This document shows positions 45,585-53,809 of a stretch of DNA of 64,000 nt, piece by piece (position 1 is the first letter of the stretch; every line of letters starts with the position of its first letter). The translations under genes and the position numbers were made by a program. Where the stretch lies: assembly GCF_004570845.1 (NCBI RefSeq), contig NZ_SPQZ01000009.1, forward strand, positions 40,517 through 104,516, written 5' to 3'. The notes beneath the pieces were generated by a model. That model saw only the letters and a program-made list of their open reading frames with translations, was not told the origin of the DNA and did no database searches. Source of the stretch: Orlajensenia leifsoniae (GTDB lineage Bacteria > Actinomycetota > Actinomycetes > Actinomycetales > Microbacteriaceae).

Positions 45585-45780
45585 TCTCACTCGGCCGTCG
45601 ATTCGATGTCGGCCGGTGACGTGCTGCTTCTGGAAGCCCAGGTCGCAGTCGGAACTTCCGATCTCCTGCCAGTCGAGGTTGAGCCAGCAGTGTTCGATGC
45701 GATCGTCGCGGCGACCGATACCGGGATCGTGGTCGTCAAGGCCGCAGGCAACGGCAGCACCAATCTCGATGCGTACAACG
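45585..45780 (+). pseudogene. Subtilisin-like (S8) protease fragment
   Basis: The frame reads AVDSMSAGDVLLLEAQ and then VEPAVFDAIVAATDTGIVVV, KAAGNGSTNLDAY. This is the stretch of S8-family proteases around the oxyanion-hole Asn (A-A-G-N-G). Neither the Asp/His regions before it nor the Ser region after it are present, an in-frame stop lies just upstream, and beyond 45780 the frame loses similarity. A clear scar of a lost gene. Confidence 0.65.
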
Positions 45781-45873
45781 GATCGGCTTGCGGGCACTGC
45801 CATCGAGCAGGTTTGCCTCGCTCGGCCGGTTTGAGTCGTGCTGGTGTCGGAGGGTTCGAACATCATTCGAACC

Positions 45874-46146
45874 ATGAAGTGGCACCCGATCCTCGCCGCT
45901 ACGGAACCCGAACCGGGCATCTGGGTGCTGATCGATGCGCAAGATCACGCGTATGGTCGCGTCGCCGTCGTCCGCGTGGACGGGGCGGTACGGTTCCGTG
46001 CTGGGTTCCGGGGCGAACTCCTCGGCTACGGGACCACGCTGCGGGGTGCGTGCGAACGAGTGCACTATGCCTTCATCCGAAGCCACGGGCCGGCGCCGTT
46101 TCAGGGGTATCCGGACTTCAAGGCTCGAGGAAATGCGAGCGGATGA
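45874..46146 (+). CDS. Small uncharacterised protein
   Basis: 90 residues from ATG 45874. Sequence such as GIWVLIDAQDHAYGRVAVVR and LLGYGTTLRGACERVHYAFI is coherent, with coding-type codon bias, but matches no family I know. It has no ribosome site as strong as its neighbours'. GTG 45838 would add 12 residues. Confidence 0.5.
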   Translation: MKWHPILAATEPEPGIWVLIDAQDHAYGRVAVVRVDGAVRFRAGFRGELLGYGTTLRGACERVHYAFIRSHGPAPFQGYPDFKARGNASG

Positions 46147-46320
46147 CTCCTAATCGTCCGCTCTGTCTGCCCATCGGATAGTGTCAAGGACCCGCTCTCT
46201 GGACCACCATGTGTAGACGCGGACGTCGAATTCCTTCCAACTGATCGTGCCGGGATGGTCCCCGAAACAGTCCCACGTGATGTTCGCATCTACGACCCCG
46301 GCCTCGAGAGCAAGGCCGCG

Positions 46321-46743
46321 TCAGTAGCCGAGCTGCATACCGGCATCCCCGGGATGCCACAGATCTGTACCGCATACCACTCGGTCCCGAATCTCTTCGT
46401 CGATGTAGGGCAGCTGTTCGTTGTCCGGCAACTCTTGGACTTCGCTGTTCAGCCGGCTGGCGGTGGGTCTTGCAGACGGCGCTGAGACGTCTTGGTCGGC
46501 TGGGTGCGCTTCGAGCCCCATCTGGGTAGCGGTCTGGGTCTGGAAGGTCATGGCTACTTCGTCGAGCCATCTCCACAGCACCGGCAAGTCATCGGCTGCT
46601 TCGACGAGATGCGAATTGATGGCTTTGTCCTCTGCTGACCAGCGCACGAGGGTCCCGCCATCGTCGTCGGCCCATTCCCACCAGAAGTGGAGTTCGTTGT
46701 CGAAGACTTGGTGGACGACGGCAAGTTGCGCTCGTCGGTTCAT
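46321..46743 (-). CDS. Uncharacterised acidic protein
   Basis: 140 residues with AGGAG about nine bases before the ATG. Trp-rich N-terminal half (NELHFWWEWADDDGGTLVRW; LPVLWRWLDEVAM) and a disordered C-terminal half. No family recognised. It is followed on the same strand, upstream, by the winged-helix pair at 46879-48227, 135 bp away. Confidence 0.55.
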   Translation of the reverse strand: MNRRAQLAVVHQVFDNELHFWWEWADDDGGTLVRWSAEDKAINSHLVEAADDLPVLWRWLDEVAMTFQTQTATQMGLEAHPADQDVSAPSARPTASRLNSEVQELPDNEQLPYIDEEIRDRVVCGTDLWHPGDAGMQLGY

Positions 46744-46878
46744 CGGGGTTCTCCTGGTTCCCTGGAGCCGGTCAGGGCCGGGTACTCCGCCGCCACGAGC
46801 ATGGACGAGGGGAATGCGAGCATCTTCGAGCGAGGCCCGGCCCGGTCCGAACCAGGTGGAGGTGACAAAATCGTCAGC

Positions 46879-47520
46879 TCACGACCCACGATTTGATCCC
46901 GTGTGCTTCCGCTGGTCGGTGCGGATGAGCGTGGCCACGTCGGGACCATGAACGGTTCGGGAGTTCAACCATCGCGACCGATCGATCCGAGTGCCACGCA
47001 GTACCCGATCAAGTGACTCTCGATCACGGCAGATGCTCACCTGGATCACCGACCCGGTGGCCCCGCCGAGGGTCCGGATTAGTGCATTGCCGAGTTCGCG
47101 CGGGACGTCGAACGAGAGCTCGTATGGAGAAACCACGAGGACATGGATGCTGTGATCGTTCGCCTCGGGAATGGCTGCCGGCCCGGCCACGGCAACCGAG
47201 ACTTCGTCTTCTCCCTGAAGTTCAACGAGATTGCGAATCGATTGGTAGATCTTCTCGTCGGCAGTCAGCAGGGTTGAGAGCGAGTTCCACGCGACGTGAT
47301 GTCGGTCGATCGTATAGAGCGCCTCCTCGCCGTCCGCATCGATCAGAACCAGCCCAAGGGCCGAGAGTCGCTCGACAGTCGCCCGGAGATCGGCGTTCTT
47401 CAGCTTCGTCCTGGTTGCCAACTGCTTCCGACTGAGGCTCTTGCCGGACCGGGTCAGCACTCGCAAAACCGCTGCTGTTGGGTAGCCGAGTAGTTCGGCG
47501 CCGGGGGTGTCGATCAGCAT
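46879..47520 (-). CDS. Winged-helix protein with nucleotidyltransferase-like C-terminus (second of pair)
   Basis: 213 residues. Residues 1-75 form a winged helix (AAVLRVLTRSGKSLSRKQLA; ADLRATVERLSALGLVLID). Residues about 105-213 have the strand-helix layout of a minimal nucleotidyltransferase, with VAVAGPAAIPE at the G-S loop position and HSIHVLVVSP at the D-x-D strand, so the catalytic Gly-Ser and Asp pair are not conserved. The ATG overlaps the stop of the preceding gene by 7 bp, so it is a coupled pair with a related protein. Confidence 0.6.
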   Translation of the reverse strand: MLIDTPGAELLGYPTAAVLRVLTRSGKSLSRKQLATRTKLKNADLRATVERLSALGLVLIDADGEEALYTIDRHHVAWNSLSTLLTADEKIYQSIRNLVELQGEDEVSVAVAGPAAIPEANDHSIHVLVVSPYELSFDVPRELGNALIRTLGGATGSVIQVSICRDRESLDRVLRGTRIDRSRWLNSRTVHGPDVATLIRTDQRKHTGSNRGS

Positions 47521-48227
47521 GGCGGGCCTTTCGGTCTAGTCAGGTGGCGTGTGTCGGTTGGTCCGTCACCCGGAGGCCTATAAGTAGGCGGTACGCTGCG
47601 GCGCAATTGACTGATCGGGATTTCCCGCTCGGCAGCGAGGAAATTCGTGCCGACTGTCAGGTCGGGGTGGATGTCGTCGCCGCGCAACCATGAACGCAGT
47701 AGCTTCGGGGAGCCGCTGTCCAGAATCGTTCGGAGCTGGTTTGGTGCCTCCAGGTCCAAGGAGACGCCGGGTCCGCTGGTCGGTATCACGCTGAGCGCCT
47801 CGTCCCAGAGCGAGATCCGATGGTCCTTATGGCCGATGGGTCGGATGAAGAGCACTTCTTTGTCGGCTTCGTAGAGGGCTGATTCGATGTCTCGGGAGCC
47901 GTGAAGGGCGACCTTCGTGCCAGGCCCGGCGAGATCCGCGGCGAGCGCGCTAATCAGCCGCACCAAGTTCACACGCAGGTCCAGAAGCAGCACCACGCCT
48001 GGCCAGTACACGGAGTCTCGATTGAGGGACACCCGCTCGTGCCCATCCTGCCGGAGAAGCCCGGCGGCGATCAGGCGATCAATGGTGTGGCGTGTGCGTG
48101 CGGCCTTCCCGCCAACGACTATTCGCACGAAGTCGGTGTCCACGCCGTCGGGGAAGAGTCCGATTACACGAAGAATACGAGCCGTCCGGCGGCCGAAGAA
48201 CTCCACTGCGAGGTCGATCTGGTACAT
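47514..48227 (-). CDS. Winged-helix protein with nucleotidyltransferase-like domain (first of pair)
   Basis: About 237 residues from ATG 48227, nine bases after AGGGAG. The opening MYQIDLAVEFFGRRTARILR leads into a winged helix (DTDFVRIVVGGKAARTRHTI; GLLRQDG). The second domain has KVALHGSRDIESALYEADKE followed by VLFIRPIG: LHGSR matches the nucleotidyltransferase G-S motif, but the paired Asp residues are not obvious. A longer in-frame start at GTG 48419 cannot be excluded because its codon bias is also coding-like. Architecture resembles MNT-type antitoxin or regulator proteins; the partner is the overlapping downstream gene. Confidence 0.6.
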   Translation of the reverse strand: MYQIDLAVEFFGRRTARILRVIGLFPDGVDTDFVRIVVGGKAARTRHTIDRLIAAGLLRQDGHERVSLNRDSVYWPGVVLLLDLRVNLVRLISALAADLAGPGTKVALHGSRDIESALYEADKEVLFIRPIGHKDHRISLWDEALSVIPTSGPGVSLDLEAPNQLRTILDSGSPKLLRSWLRGDDIHPDLTVGTNFLAAEREIPISQLRRSVPPTYRPPGDGPTDTRHLTRPKGPPC

Positions 48228-48879
48228 GGATGTCGACTCCCTGTCTTTCAGCGGCATCCAGCGAGTCACGGGATGGGACTCTCGTAAAACCAGATCGTGA
48301 TTGCCGGTCCTCTCACCGTAGAAGCAGGATCCCTCGGCTCGCAGCGGCACCGAGCAAGAAGTCGCCAACTCGGCGATTCGACTGATCAGCTGCTGGATGC
48401 TGTTCTCTTGGACGAGCACACAGAAAATTGGCAGGTGAGTTATCCGGCGGATCCTTGGGCGCCTCCGGGGGCACTCAGAGTGGTTCGGGCGCCCAATTTC
48501 TTCCAGCAGTTGATCGGCCGTCTCGGCCTACGTGGCTGTGGGAACCAGCGACTGGCTACTTGACGGTTTTGACGCACACTGCACACGGCAAGGGCTCAAC
48601 CTGTCGAACGTAGGGCCTCGCCGTCTCGCCCGGAGGTTGGCGAACATGGGTGTCGATAGTCGTGTTAGATGGGCGATCGTGCCGCGGTTCCCCAGCCGTA
48701 TGAGCCCGGCCAGCAGCCCAGATGGGTGTAATGCTGATCCGTATCCGTCCTGAGAAGTGAGAAGCCATGTCCCACGAAGCGCCGCCGCCGTACAGTCGGA
48801 GCCAAGCCGTTACGAGCCTTCGTGTAGGCGCGAACTGCCGACGTGGTGTTTCCCTGTTGGTGCCGTTGCGGGTGCTCTC
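48228..48879. other. Intergenic stretch
   Basis: 652 bp between divergent genes. The first 190 bp may belong to a longer form of the winged-helix protein; the rest shows no coding signal or repeat. Confidence 0.35.
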
Positions 48880-49287
48880 GTGAGTGTGCAACGCACGTAC
48901 AGCCATGGCGAACTCAAGCAGATCCTGCCGCCCGAAGAGGACGGCAATCACGGATTCGAGAGCGGCTACGAAGGGCAGCTCTACGTGCGACGACGGATTC
49001 CGCTCGCGCACATCATCGATCTCGACCGGCAGCCATATCCGCCGGAAGTGGTCGTGGAGTGGGCGCGGGGCCTTCGACCATCGACGGAGTTGGATGCCGG
49101 ATCGATAAGACAGCTGGAGCTCATCGCGAAGGTTCGTGCCCGGAAGCCGCTGCCTCCGATCGTGGTTCGATACTGGGCCGGTGCCTTCATGCTTCTCGAT
49201 GGCTCCCACCGCACGGTCGCCTATAGGGCGTTGGGCCGGAAGACGATCGAGGCGTTCGTGCGTCTGGAAGAGAAGCCCACAACTTAG
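48880..49287 (+). CDS. ParB/sulfiredoxin-fold protein
   Basis: 135 residues from GTG 48880. The C-terminal part has LPPIVVRYWAGAFMLLDGSH followed by RTVAYRALGRKTIEAFVRLEE, the ParB N-terminal/sulfiredoxin pattern with the D-G-x-H-R motif (in ParB this is G-x-R/H-R and binds nucleotide). It is preceded by ELIAKVRARKP, as in small stand-alone ParB-like proteins. There is no helix-turn-helix or partner ParA, so it is not a partition protein; a CTPase or nuclease-like role is possible. Confidence 0.65.
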   Translation: MSVQRTYSHGELKQILPPEEDGNHGFESGYEGQLYVRRRIPLAHIIDLDRQPYPPEVVVEWARGLRPSTELDAGSIRQLELIAKVRARKPLPPIVVRYWAGAFMLLDGSHRTVAYRALGRKTIEAFVRLEEKPTT

Positions 49288-49517
49288 TTTGGCAGTGCAG
49301 CATGGGCGTGGTCGCGGCTTGCAGCTATGTGCGCCACCCAAGCTGCGTAACCCATCCGCCACGAGTCCTCGCTTCGGCGCCGACAGCCGCTCGGCCCGTC
49401 AAGATCGTGTGGGAGGGCTTCTCCGCCAACGTCGAGTCCGCCGGAATGACCAGCACGCTGGACTGCGGGACCGTCCTTCGGCAACAATCCTCAGTGCGGT
49501 CGGGGAGACGCGAAGCC

Positions 49518-50609
49518 TCAGGCGTCAACGATGGTCGTCTGAACGACGGTGTCGAAGTCAATTGTGATGGGCACGAAGTCGTTGGCATTGACGAAGAGCC
49601 CTGACTGCCGGGCTTGGACCTCAGGTCGAAGCGGTGTGGTCAGTACTCCTCGGTATCCGCGGAAACGTCCGTTGAGGAGCGTCTCCGGGGTTGGCCCAAG
49701 GTGGAGCGTCGGATATGGGGCGACGTCAGCTTCTCGATCCCCGAAGTGAGCGGAGGCTGCGACGTGGAACATGGCCGTGTAGACCACGGCGATCATCCAT
49801 GCCTCGGCCAGCACTACGGGTGGGTCGATGAGGAGCGACGTCAACTCAAGTCCCTGCTTGTGGTGAGGGTGGGGACGAGCTAGATAGGTGACCGCTGGTC
49901 GATCGAAGATCGGGGTGGACTTGCCATTCTGAAACGCGCTGACGGGGGCGTTTCCCTGCTCATCGAGCACCAGCCCCTGAACTAGCTCAACTCGGACATC
50001 GTTGCGTGCTCGAACGGCTAGCCCGTGTTTGAGCTTGTTGTGTGCAGCGTTCACCGTGAGTTCGTTGTCAGTGAGCAGATCAAGCGCCCGAGCCATCCAC
50101 GCCCAGGCGGAATCGAACAAGCTGGTGACCGTTTCGCTCGAAGGTGTCCCGACGCGGAAGAAGGACTTATGGAAAAGGTGCTGGTCATCGGCAAGCCGGG
50201 CTTTCACCAGACCAACCACTTCGTACAGGCTGGTCGGCCCGTCGGTGATGGTTGCCCAAATTGAAATGCGGTTCGGGCCTGATGGTGTCGAGATCGCGTG
50301 CAGGAGCCTCAAAACGGCCTCCGCGACGTGGTGCCTAAGCGCCAGTGCGTCAACCGCAACTTGCAGCTTCCGATCATCATCCTCGAACTGGAGTAGATCC
50401 CTCCGTCCGAGGCCTAACGCACCGTAAAAGGCTTCGGTGGACGGTCCCGGGGTGCCGGCAGAGTCATGGCTCTGCAGGAGCGAGTTGATGCGCGCCGAGA
50501 AGTAGTTCAGCGGGCGAGATGAGAAGAACTCGTCGTCGAGTTCCTGAGCCTGCTCCGCGGTGAGTTTGGGACCATCGTGCGGCTTGATCATCAGCATGGC
50601 TGCCAACAT
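49518..50609 (-). CDS. Uncharacterised 363-residue protein
   Basis: About 363 residues from ATG 50609; ATG 50597 is also possible. The frame is open further upstream but there reads as Arg/Gly-rich non-coding sequence. Mostly helical N-terminal two thirds (EAVLRLLHAISTPSGPNRIS; TVNAAHNKLKHGLAVRARND, which has the N-K-L-K-H-G pattern seen in some helical HEPN-like or phage-related proteins). The C-terminus is beta-rich. No family can be assigned. It lies between the ParB-like gene and the Arr-like gene. Confidence 0.6.
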   Translation of the reverse strand: MLAAMLMIKPHDGPKLTAEQAQELDDEFFSSRPLNYFSARINSLLQSHDSAGTPGPSTEAFYGALGLGRRDLLQFEDDDRKLQVAVDALALRHHVAEAVLRLLHAISTPSGPNRISIWATITDGPTSLYEVVGLVKARLADDQHLFHKSFFRVGTPSSETVTSLFDSAWAWMARALDLLTDNELTVNAAHNKLKHGLAVRARNDVRVELVQGLVLDEQGNAPVSAFQNGKSTPIFDRPAVTYLARPHPHHKQGLELTSLLIDPPVVLAEAWMIAVVYTAMFHVAASAHFGDREADVAPYPTLHLGPTPETLLNGRFRGYRGVLTTPLRPEVQARQSGLFVNANDFVPITIDFDTVVQTTIVDA

Positions 50610-50938
50610 ACTGCCGGCTGGCGTTCTAGCCTCCGAAAGTCGCCTGCGGACTCGCCCGCGCCACCCTGAGTAGTCAACGAACTGCACCAAGGCCGCCCCC
50701 GCACTCCCGAGCACATGACACTCTCCACTTTGGCTCCGACACACAGGGCGGCCCTGCCGGGGTGCCCGCGGGTTGGCGGATTCCTTTCGTTGGCCTTCGG
50801 GAGGCGCTGCAGGAATCTGGTTCATCACTCAAACTCGTACTTGCGCGGCGGACGCACAGCTGCGGCGGCCCTGCCGTGGTGCCAGCTATGAGTACCGTGG
50901 ATGGACGAGACCGACGACGAAATGGGCGGGCAAGAAGA

Positions 50939-51547
50939 ATGGGTAAGGCAAGTACTGACAAAGCTCGCCGTCGCCAAGCGCGGGAAGTCGCCGCCAGAAC
51001 GACGTTCTGGCATGGAGGCGTGGCAGGGCTGCAGGTCGGCGATCGGCTGCTGAGTCCCGAGCTGACGAATGCGATCAGCGTGTCGAATTACGATCCGATC
51101 GCCCGTAAGAACCGCGTCTACTTCACGACGGATCGTCAGCTTGCTCGGGCGTACGCGTCACTCATGACGGAAGGACTCGGGCATGGCGCCCTATATCGGG
51201 TGGCCCCAGTGGGAGATACGGAATCGGATCCTGACTTCCCTGCAGCTGGATTCCAAGCAAGAAGTGCACTCATCCTCGAGGTGGAGGAGTACGACACCCT
51301 TTTGTCGCCGTCCGAGGCAGGGCGAGCCCGTCAGCCATACACGACCTGGGACGACGGGCGCCTGATGTGGGATCGGCGCGGACAGATGCAGCTGAATCGT
51401 CACATGGAGGCGTATGGGCTAAACCAGGGGCATCTGAACCGGTTGCTCCCGTTGTGGGCGACACCGGAGGAAGCATCCCCGATCCTGAACGACCATCTAC
51501 ACAGGACCGAGGCGCGTGGGTCGGCCGGTAACAGGTCATCGAGCTGA
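50939..51547 (+). CDS. Arr-like (rifampin) ADP-ribosyltransferase domain protein
   Basis: 202 residues from ATG 50939, just after a GAAGAA tract. The Arr fold is recognisable: FWHGGVAGLQVGDRLLSP (H of the H-Y-E/D triad), NRVYFTTDRQLARAYASL (Y), and GALYRVAPVG then DPDFPAAGFQARSALILEVEE, where rifampin ADP-ribosyltransferases have L-Y-x-V-x-P-x-G-x-x-x-x-D-P-x-L. The C-terminal 60 residues are extra compared with the 140-residue resistance enzyme. It may be an NAD-dependent RNA/protein modifier or toxin rather than a resistance factor; the sequence does not decide. Confidence 0.7.
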   Translation: MGKASTDKARRRQAREVAARTTFWHGGVAGLQVGDRLLSPELTNAISVSNYDPIARKNRVYFTTDRQLARAYASLMTEGLGHGALYRVAPVGDTESDPDFPAAGFQARSALILEVEEYDTLLSPSEAGRARQPYTTWDDGRLMWDRRGQMQLNRHMEAYGLNQGHLNRLLPLWATPEEASPILNDHLHRTEARGSAGNRSSS

Positions 51548-51652
51548 CGACGACGGCGGCCGCCGGCCCAAATGCCCTGAGAGGTGGGCGGCAGCTGCCG
51601 CATTCCGCACAGTGAGGGGCGTCGGTCGCCAGCTGTGAGTATCACCCGCCTG

Positions 51653-52405
51653 CTATGTATTTTCGTTGGGAAATCGTCGCCTCTCGGCTGGCAGATGGGT
51701 GTCGAGTCGCCATGGAACGTGCAGCTGTACACCGAACTCCTGAAGACGTGCCTCTTCCCGGGTATTGCCTTCCAGTCGAGCGATTATCCATGCCGCGAGA
51801 AGACAGAAGCCGGTGAGAGCATAGAGAACCTCGTGCTCGAAGAATGGCTCCGGCTCTGGTTGAAGGCGATACTCGCCGTCGACCTCGATGATGGCGTCCG
51901 TCTGAGATTCGTGTGACACGTGGCCCGTCTGGGAGAGGACCTTGTAAGTCGTCTTCAGAAACTTGATCGTGTCGAGCTGGCCGATGATTCCGGCTCCAGA
52001 GAATGGTGGGAGCTGCGGGCCGGTCGGATCAGGCAGCGCGGCTGCCCAGGCGTCACGTTCTGCGCTGGGGGAGCTGGCGGCAATCACGGCTGCGTACTTC
52101 TTCTGCGCTTGGCCGAGGCTGTTGTTCAAGCGTTCGATGCCGCCGACCGTGAGGAATGCATATTGCGCCGTAACGGCGTGCTCCATGGCTGCGCGGACGA
52201 GGACCTCACCTTCGGTCGTGAAGGCCTGCTTGCGGAGCAGGATGTACGCCCGTGCGAGTCGCCGCACTCGGTGAATCAAACCGAACAGCACAAGGAAATC
52301 GCTCTGGTATTCGGCAAGAACCATGATCTGTTCCGAATGACTCTTGTCCTGAAGAAACCGCAGAATGAACGCCTCGAGCGCTTCAGGGGACGGGAGCTCT
52401 GCCAC
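51653..52405 (-). CDS. DUF5677-like helical protein
   Basis: 250 residues, all-helical. The block LARAYILLRKQAFTTEGEVL, VRAAMEHAVTAQYAFLTVGG resembles the R-x-x-x-E/H motif of DUF5677-type proteins, which are often found in defence or toxin loci. The C-terminal helix (VLYALTGFCLLAAWIIARLE) is hydrophobic. Function unknown. It is upstream, on the same strand, of nothing obvious; 175 bp separates it from the Wadjet jetD stop. Confidence 0.55.
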   Translation of the reverse strand: MAELPSPEALEAFILRFLQDKSHSEQIMVLAEYQSDFLVLFGLIHRVRRLARAYILLRKQAFTTEGEVLVRAAMEHAVTAQYAFLTVGGIERLNNSLGQAQKKYAAVIAASSPSAERDAWAAALPDPTGPQLPPFSGAGIIGQLDTIKFLKTTYKVLSQTGHVSHESQTDAIIEVDGEYRLQPEPEPFFEHEVLYALTGFCLLAAWIIARLEGNTREEARLQEFGVQLHVPWRLDTHLPAERRRFPNENT

Positions 52406-52579
52406 GATGCGACGCTACTCGAAAGGCACAAGGTATGGGGGACCGGCGCGACTCGAATCCGCCAGCAACCTATGCGGTTGGTGCTGCGGTCACTTCTCAA
52501 CCGTCCATGACGCCTCGAGGAGCGGGCGCGGTTGCTCCGATCTGATTTGGTCGAGAGTTCCGGATATGCGAGGCATCCG

Positions 52580-53809
52580 TCATTCGTGACCGGGCGTCGC
52601 TACTTTGGCGATGACCTTCTCGAAAGCCGTCTTCGCATCAGCGAGGTCGATCTTCTCCTGCTCGATCCGTCGGAATGGGACGTGGCCGGCGGTGGCTACG
52701 CTCGCGTAGGCCTCCGCTTCTTCCGAAGTCAGGTGTGGCAGGCGCGCAGTTGCGGCAGTCAACGGCGCGCCGCGTCGGTCGCGGTTCACGCCGTACTCCG
52801 CGTATCGGGCGCACGAGGGGGCGTCCATGAGGATTGAGTCGACTCGGATCCCTCGGGGCTGCAGCTCGCTACGCAGGTGGTCCAGGATGGCGAATCCGTC
52901 TGAGTCGATGTCGCCCCAGTAGACGAGTGTCGCCGCTTCCGTAATCCAGTCGATGCCCGCCAGCGATGATGCCGCGGCCTTCCCGTTGCCTTCGACGACG
53001 ATGGTGTCGGGCAGCTCCGGGAACCAGAGCCGGCAGTCGCGGTTCTCGACGACGAGCACGTTCCTCGGCAGGTACGCGACCTTGTGGTGGTCCCCGGTCA
53101 TCCAGGCGTCGTGCCGGCGTCCGCCGGTGGCGAGGTAGTCGGGGTCGACGTAGGTGAAGTGAGCGACCGACAGGCGCGGGCGGGTCTCCACTCGGATGTC
53201 GCGGCCGATGAGTGATCGGAGGAGGTTCTCGTGACCGCTCAGCCACTTGGAGTGCATCCCGGGGACGGGAAGCTGCCGAGTAGTCCACTCGCTGAGATCG
53301 GTGTGGCCTTCGAGCCATCCCACTGCGTCGATGACCACGTCGATGTCGGCGTCGGTGAGGCGGACGGTGCTCTTCAGGGTGGCTGGCGTCACCTCTGCGC
53401 CGGCTTCTCGCAGCCGAGCTGCCACGTTGCGCGCGCGATCGATGTCAACGCTCACGCCCTTCCCGCCGAGGGCGCATAGGACACCGAGCGCGGATTCGAG
53501 GGTGTCCCCATGGAGGCGGTGTGGCACGGCTGAACGGTTCCCGGCGACGGTGACATCGCTGCTCTCCACCCGGGCTCCGGGCACGCCGCTGAGGTCGGCG
53601 ATGCCCCAACTGACTTTCCAGTCGTGCCAGACGTCGAAGCCCACTCGCTCGACGGATGCCGTTCCGGTGACCCCACTCCGGACAGCCACTGAGAATGGAT
53701 GCTGTTCGCCGCCGGCCACTTCGGCGCAGACCCGCTCAGCCCAGGTGGTGTTCACGTGCTTCGCGACGGCGGCCGCGACGTCTGAGGGGCTGAGCAGGCG
53801 GGCGGTCAC
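52580..53809 (-). CDS. jetD: Wadjet subunit JetD (Toprim-like nuclease)
   Basis: 409 residues from GTG 53809, overlapping the jetC stop by GTGA. The N-terminal DUF3322 half (LLSPSDVAAAVAKHVNTTW...) is followed by a C-terminal DUF2220 Toprim domain. VVVENRDCRLWFPELPDT gives the catalytic Glu and YWGDIDSDGFAILDHLR the D-x-D pair, as in topoisomerase VI A-type Toprim folds. In Wadjet systems JetD cuts plasmid DNA that JetABC has extruded and bent. Both active-site acidic groups are intact. Last gene of the operon. Confidence 0.93.
   Translation of the reverse strand: MTARLLSPSDVAAAVAKHVNTTWAERVCAEVAGGEQHPFSVAVRSGVTGTASVERVGFDVWHDWKVSWGIADLSGVPGARVESSDVTVAGNRSAVPHRLHGDTLESALGVLCALGGKGVSVDIDRARNVAARLREAGAEVTPATLKSTVRLTDADIDVVIDAVGWLEGHTDLSEWTTRQLPVPGMHSKWLSGHENLLRSLIGRDIRVETRPRLSVAHFTYVDPDYLATGGRRHDAWMTGDHHKVAYLPRNVLVVENRDCRLWFPELPDTIVVEGNGKAAASSLAGIDWITEAATLVYWGDIDSDGFAILDHLRSELQPRGIRVDSILMDAPSCARYAEYGVNRDRRGAPLTAATARLPHLTSEEAEAYASVATAGHVPFRRIEQEKIDLADAKTAFEKVIAKVATPGHE

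Noticed and set aside
45778..46181. Extension of the S8 fragment frame to 191 codons
   Set aside because: After NLDAY the frame turns into Arg/Gly/Cys-rich sequence overlapping the better gene at 45874.
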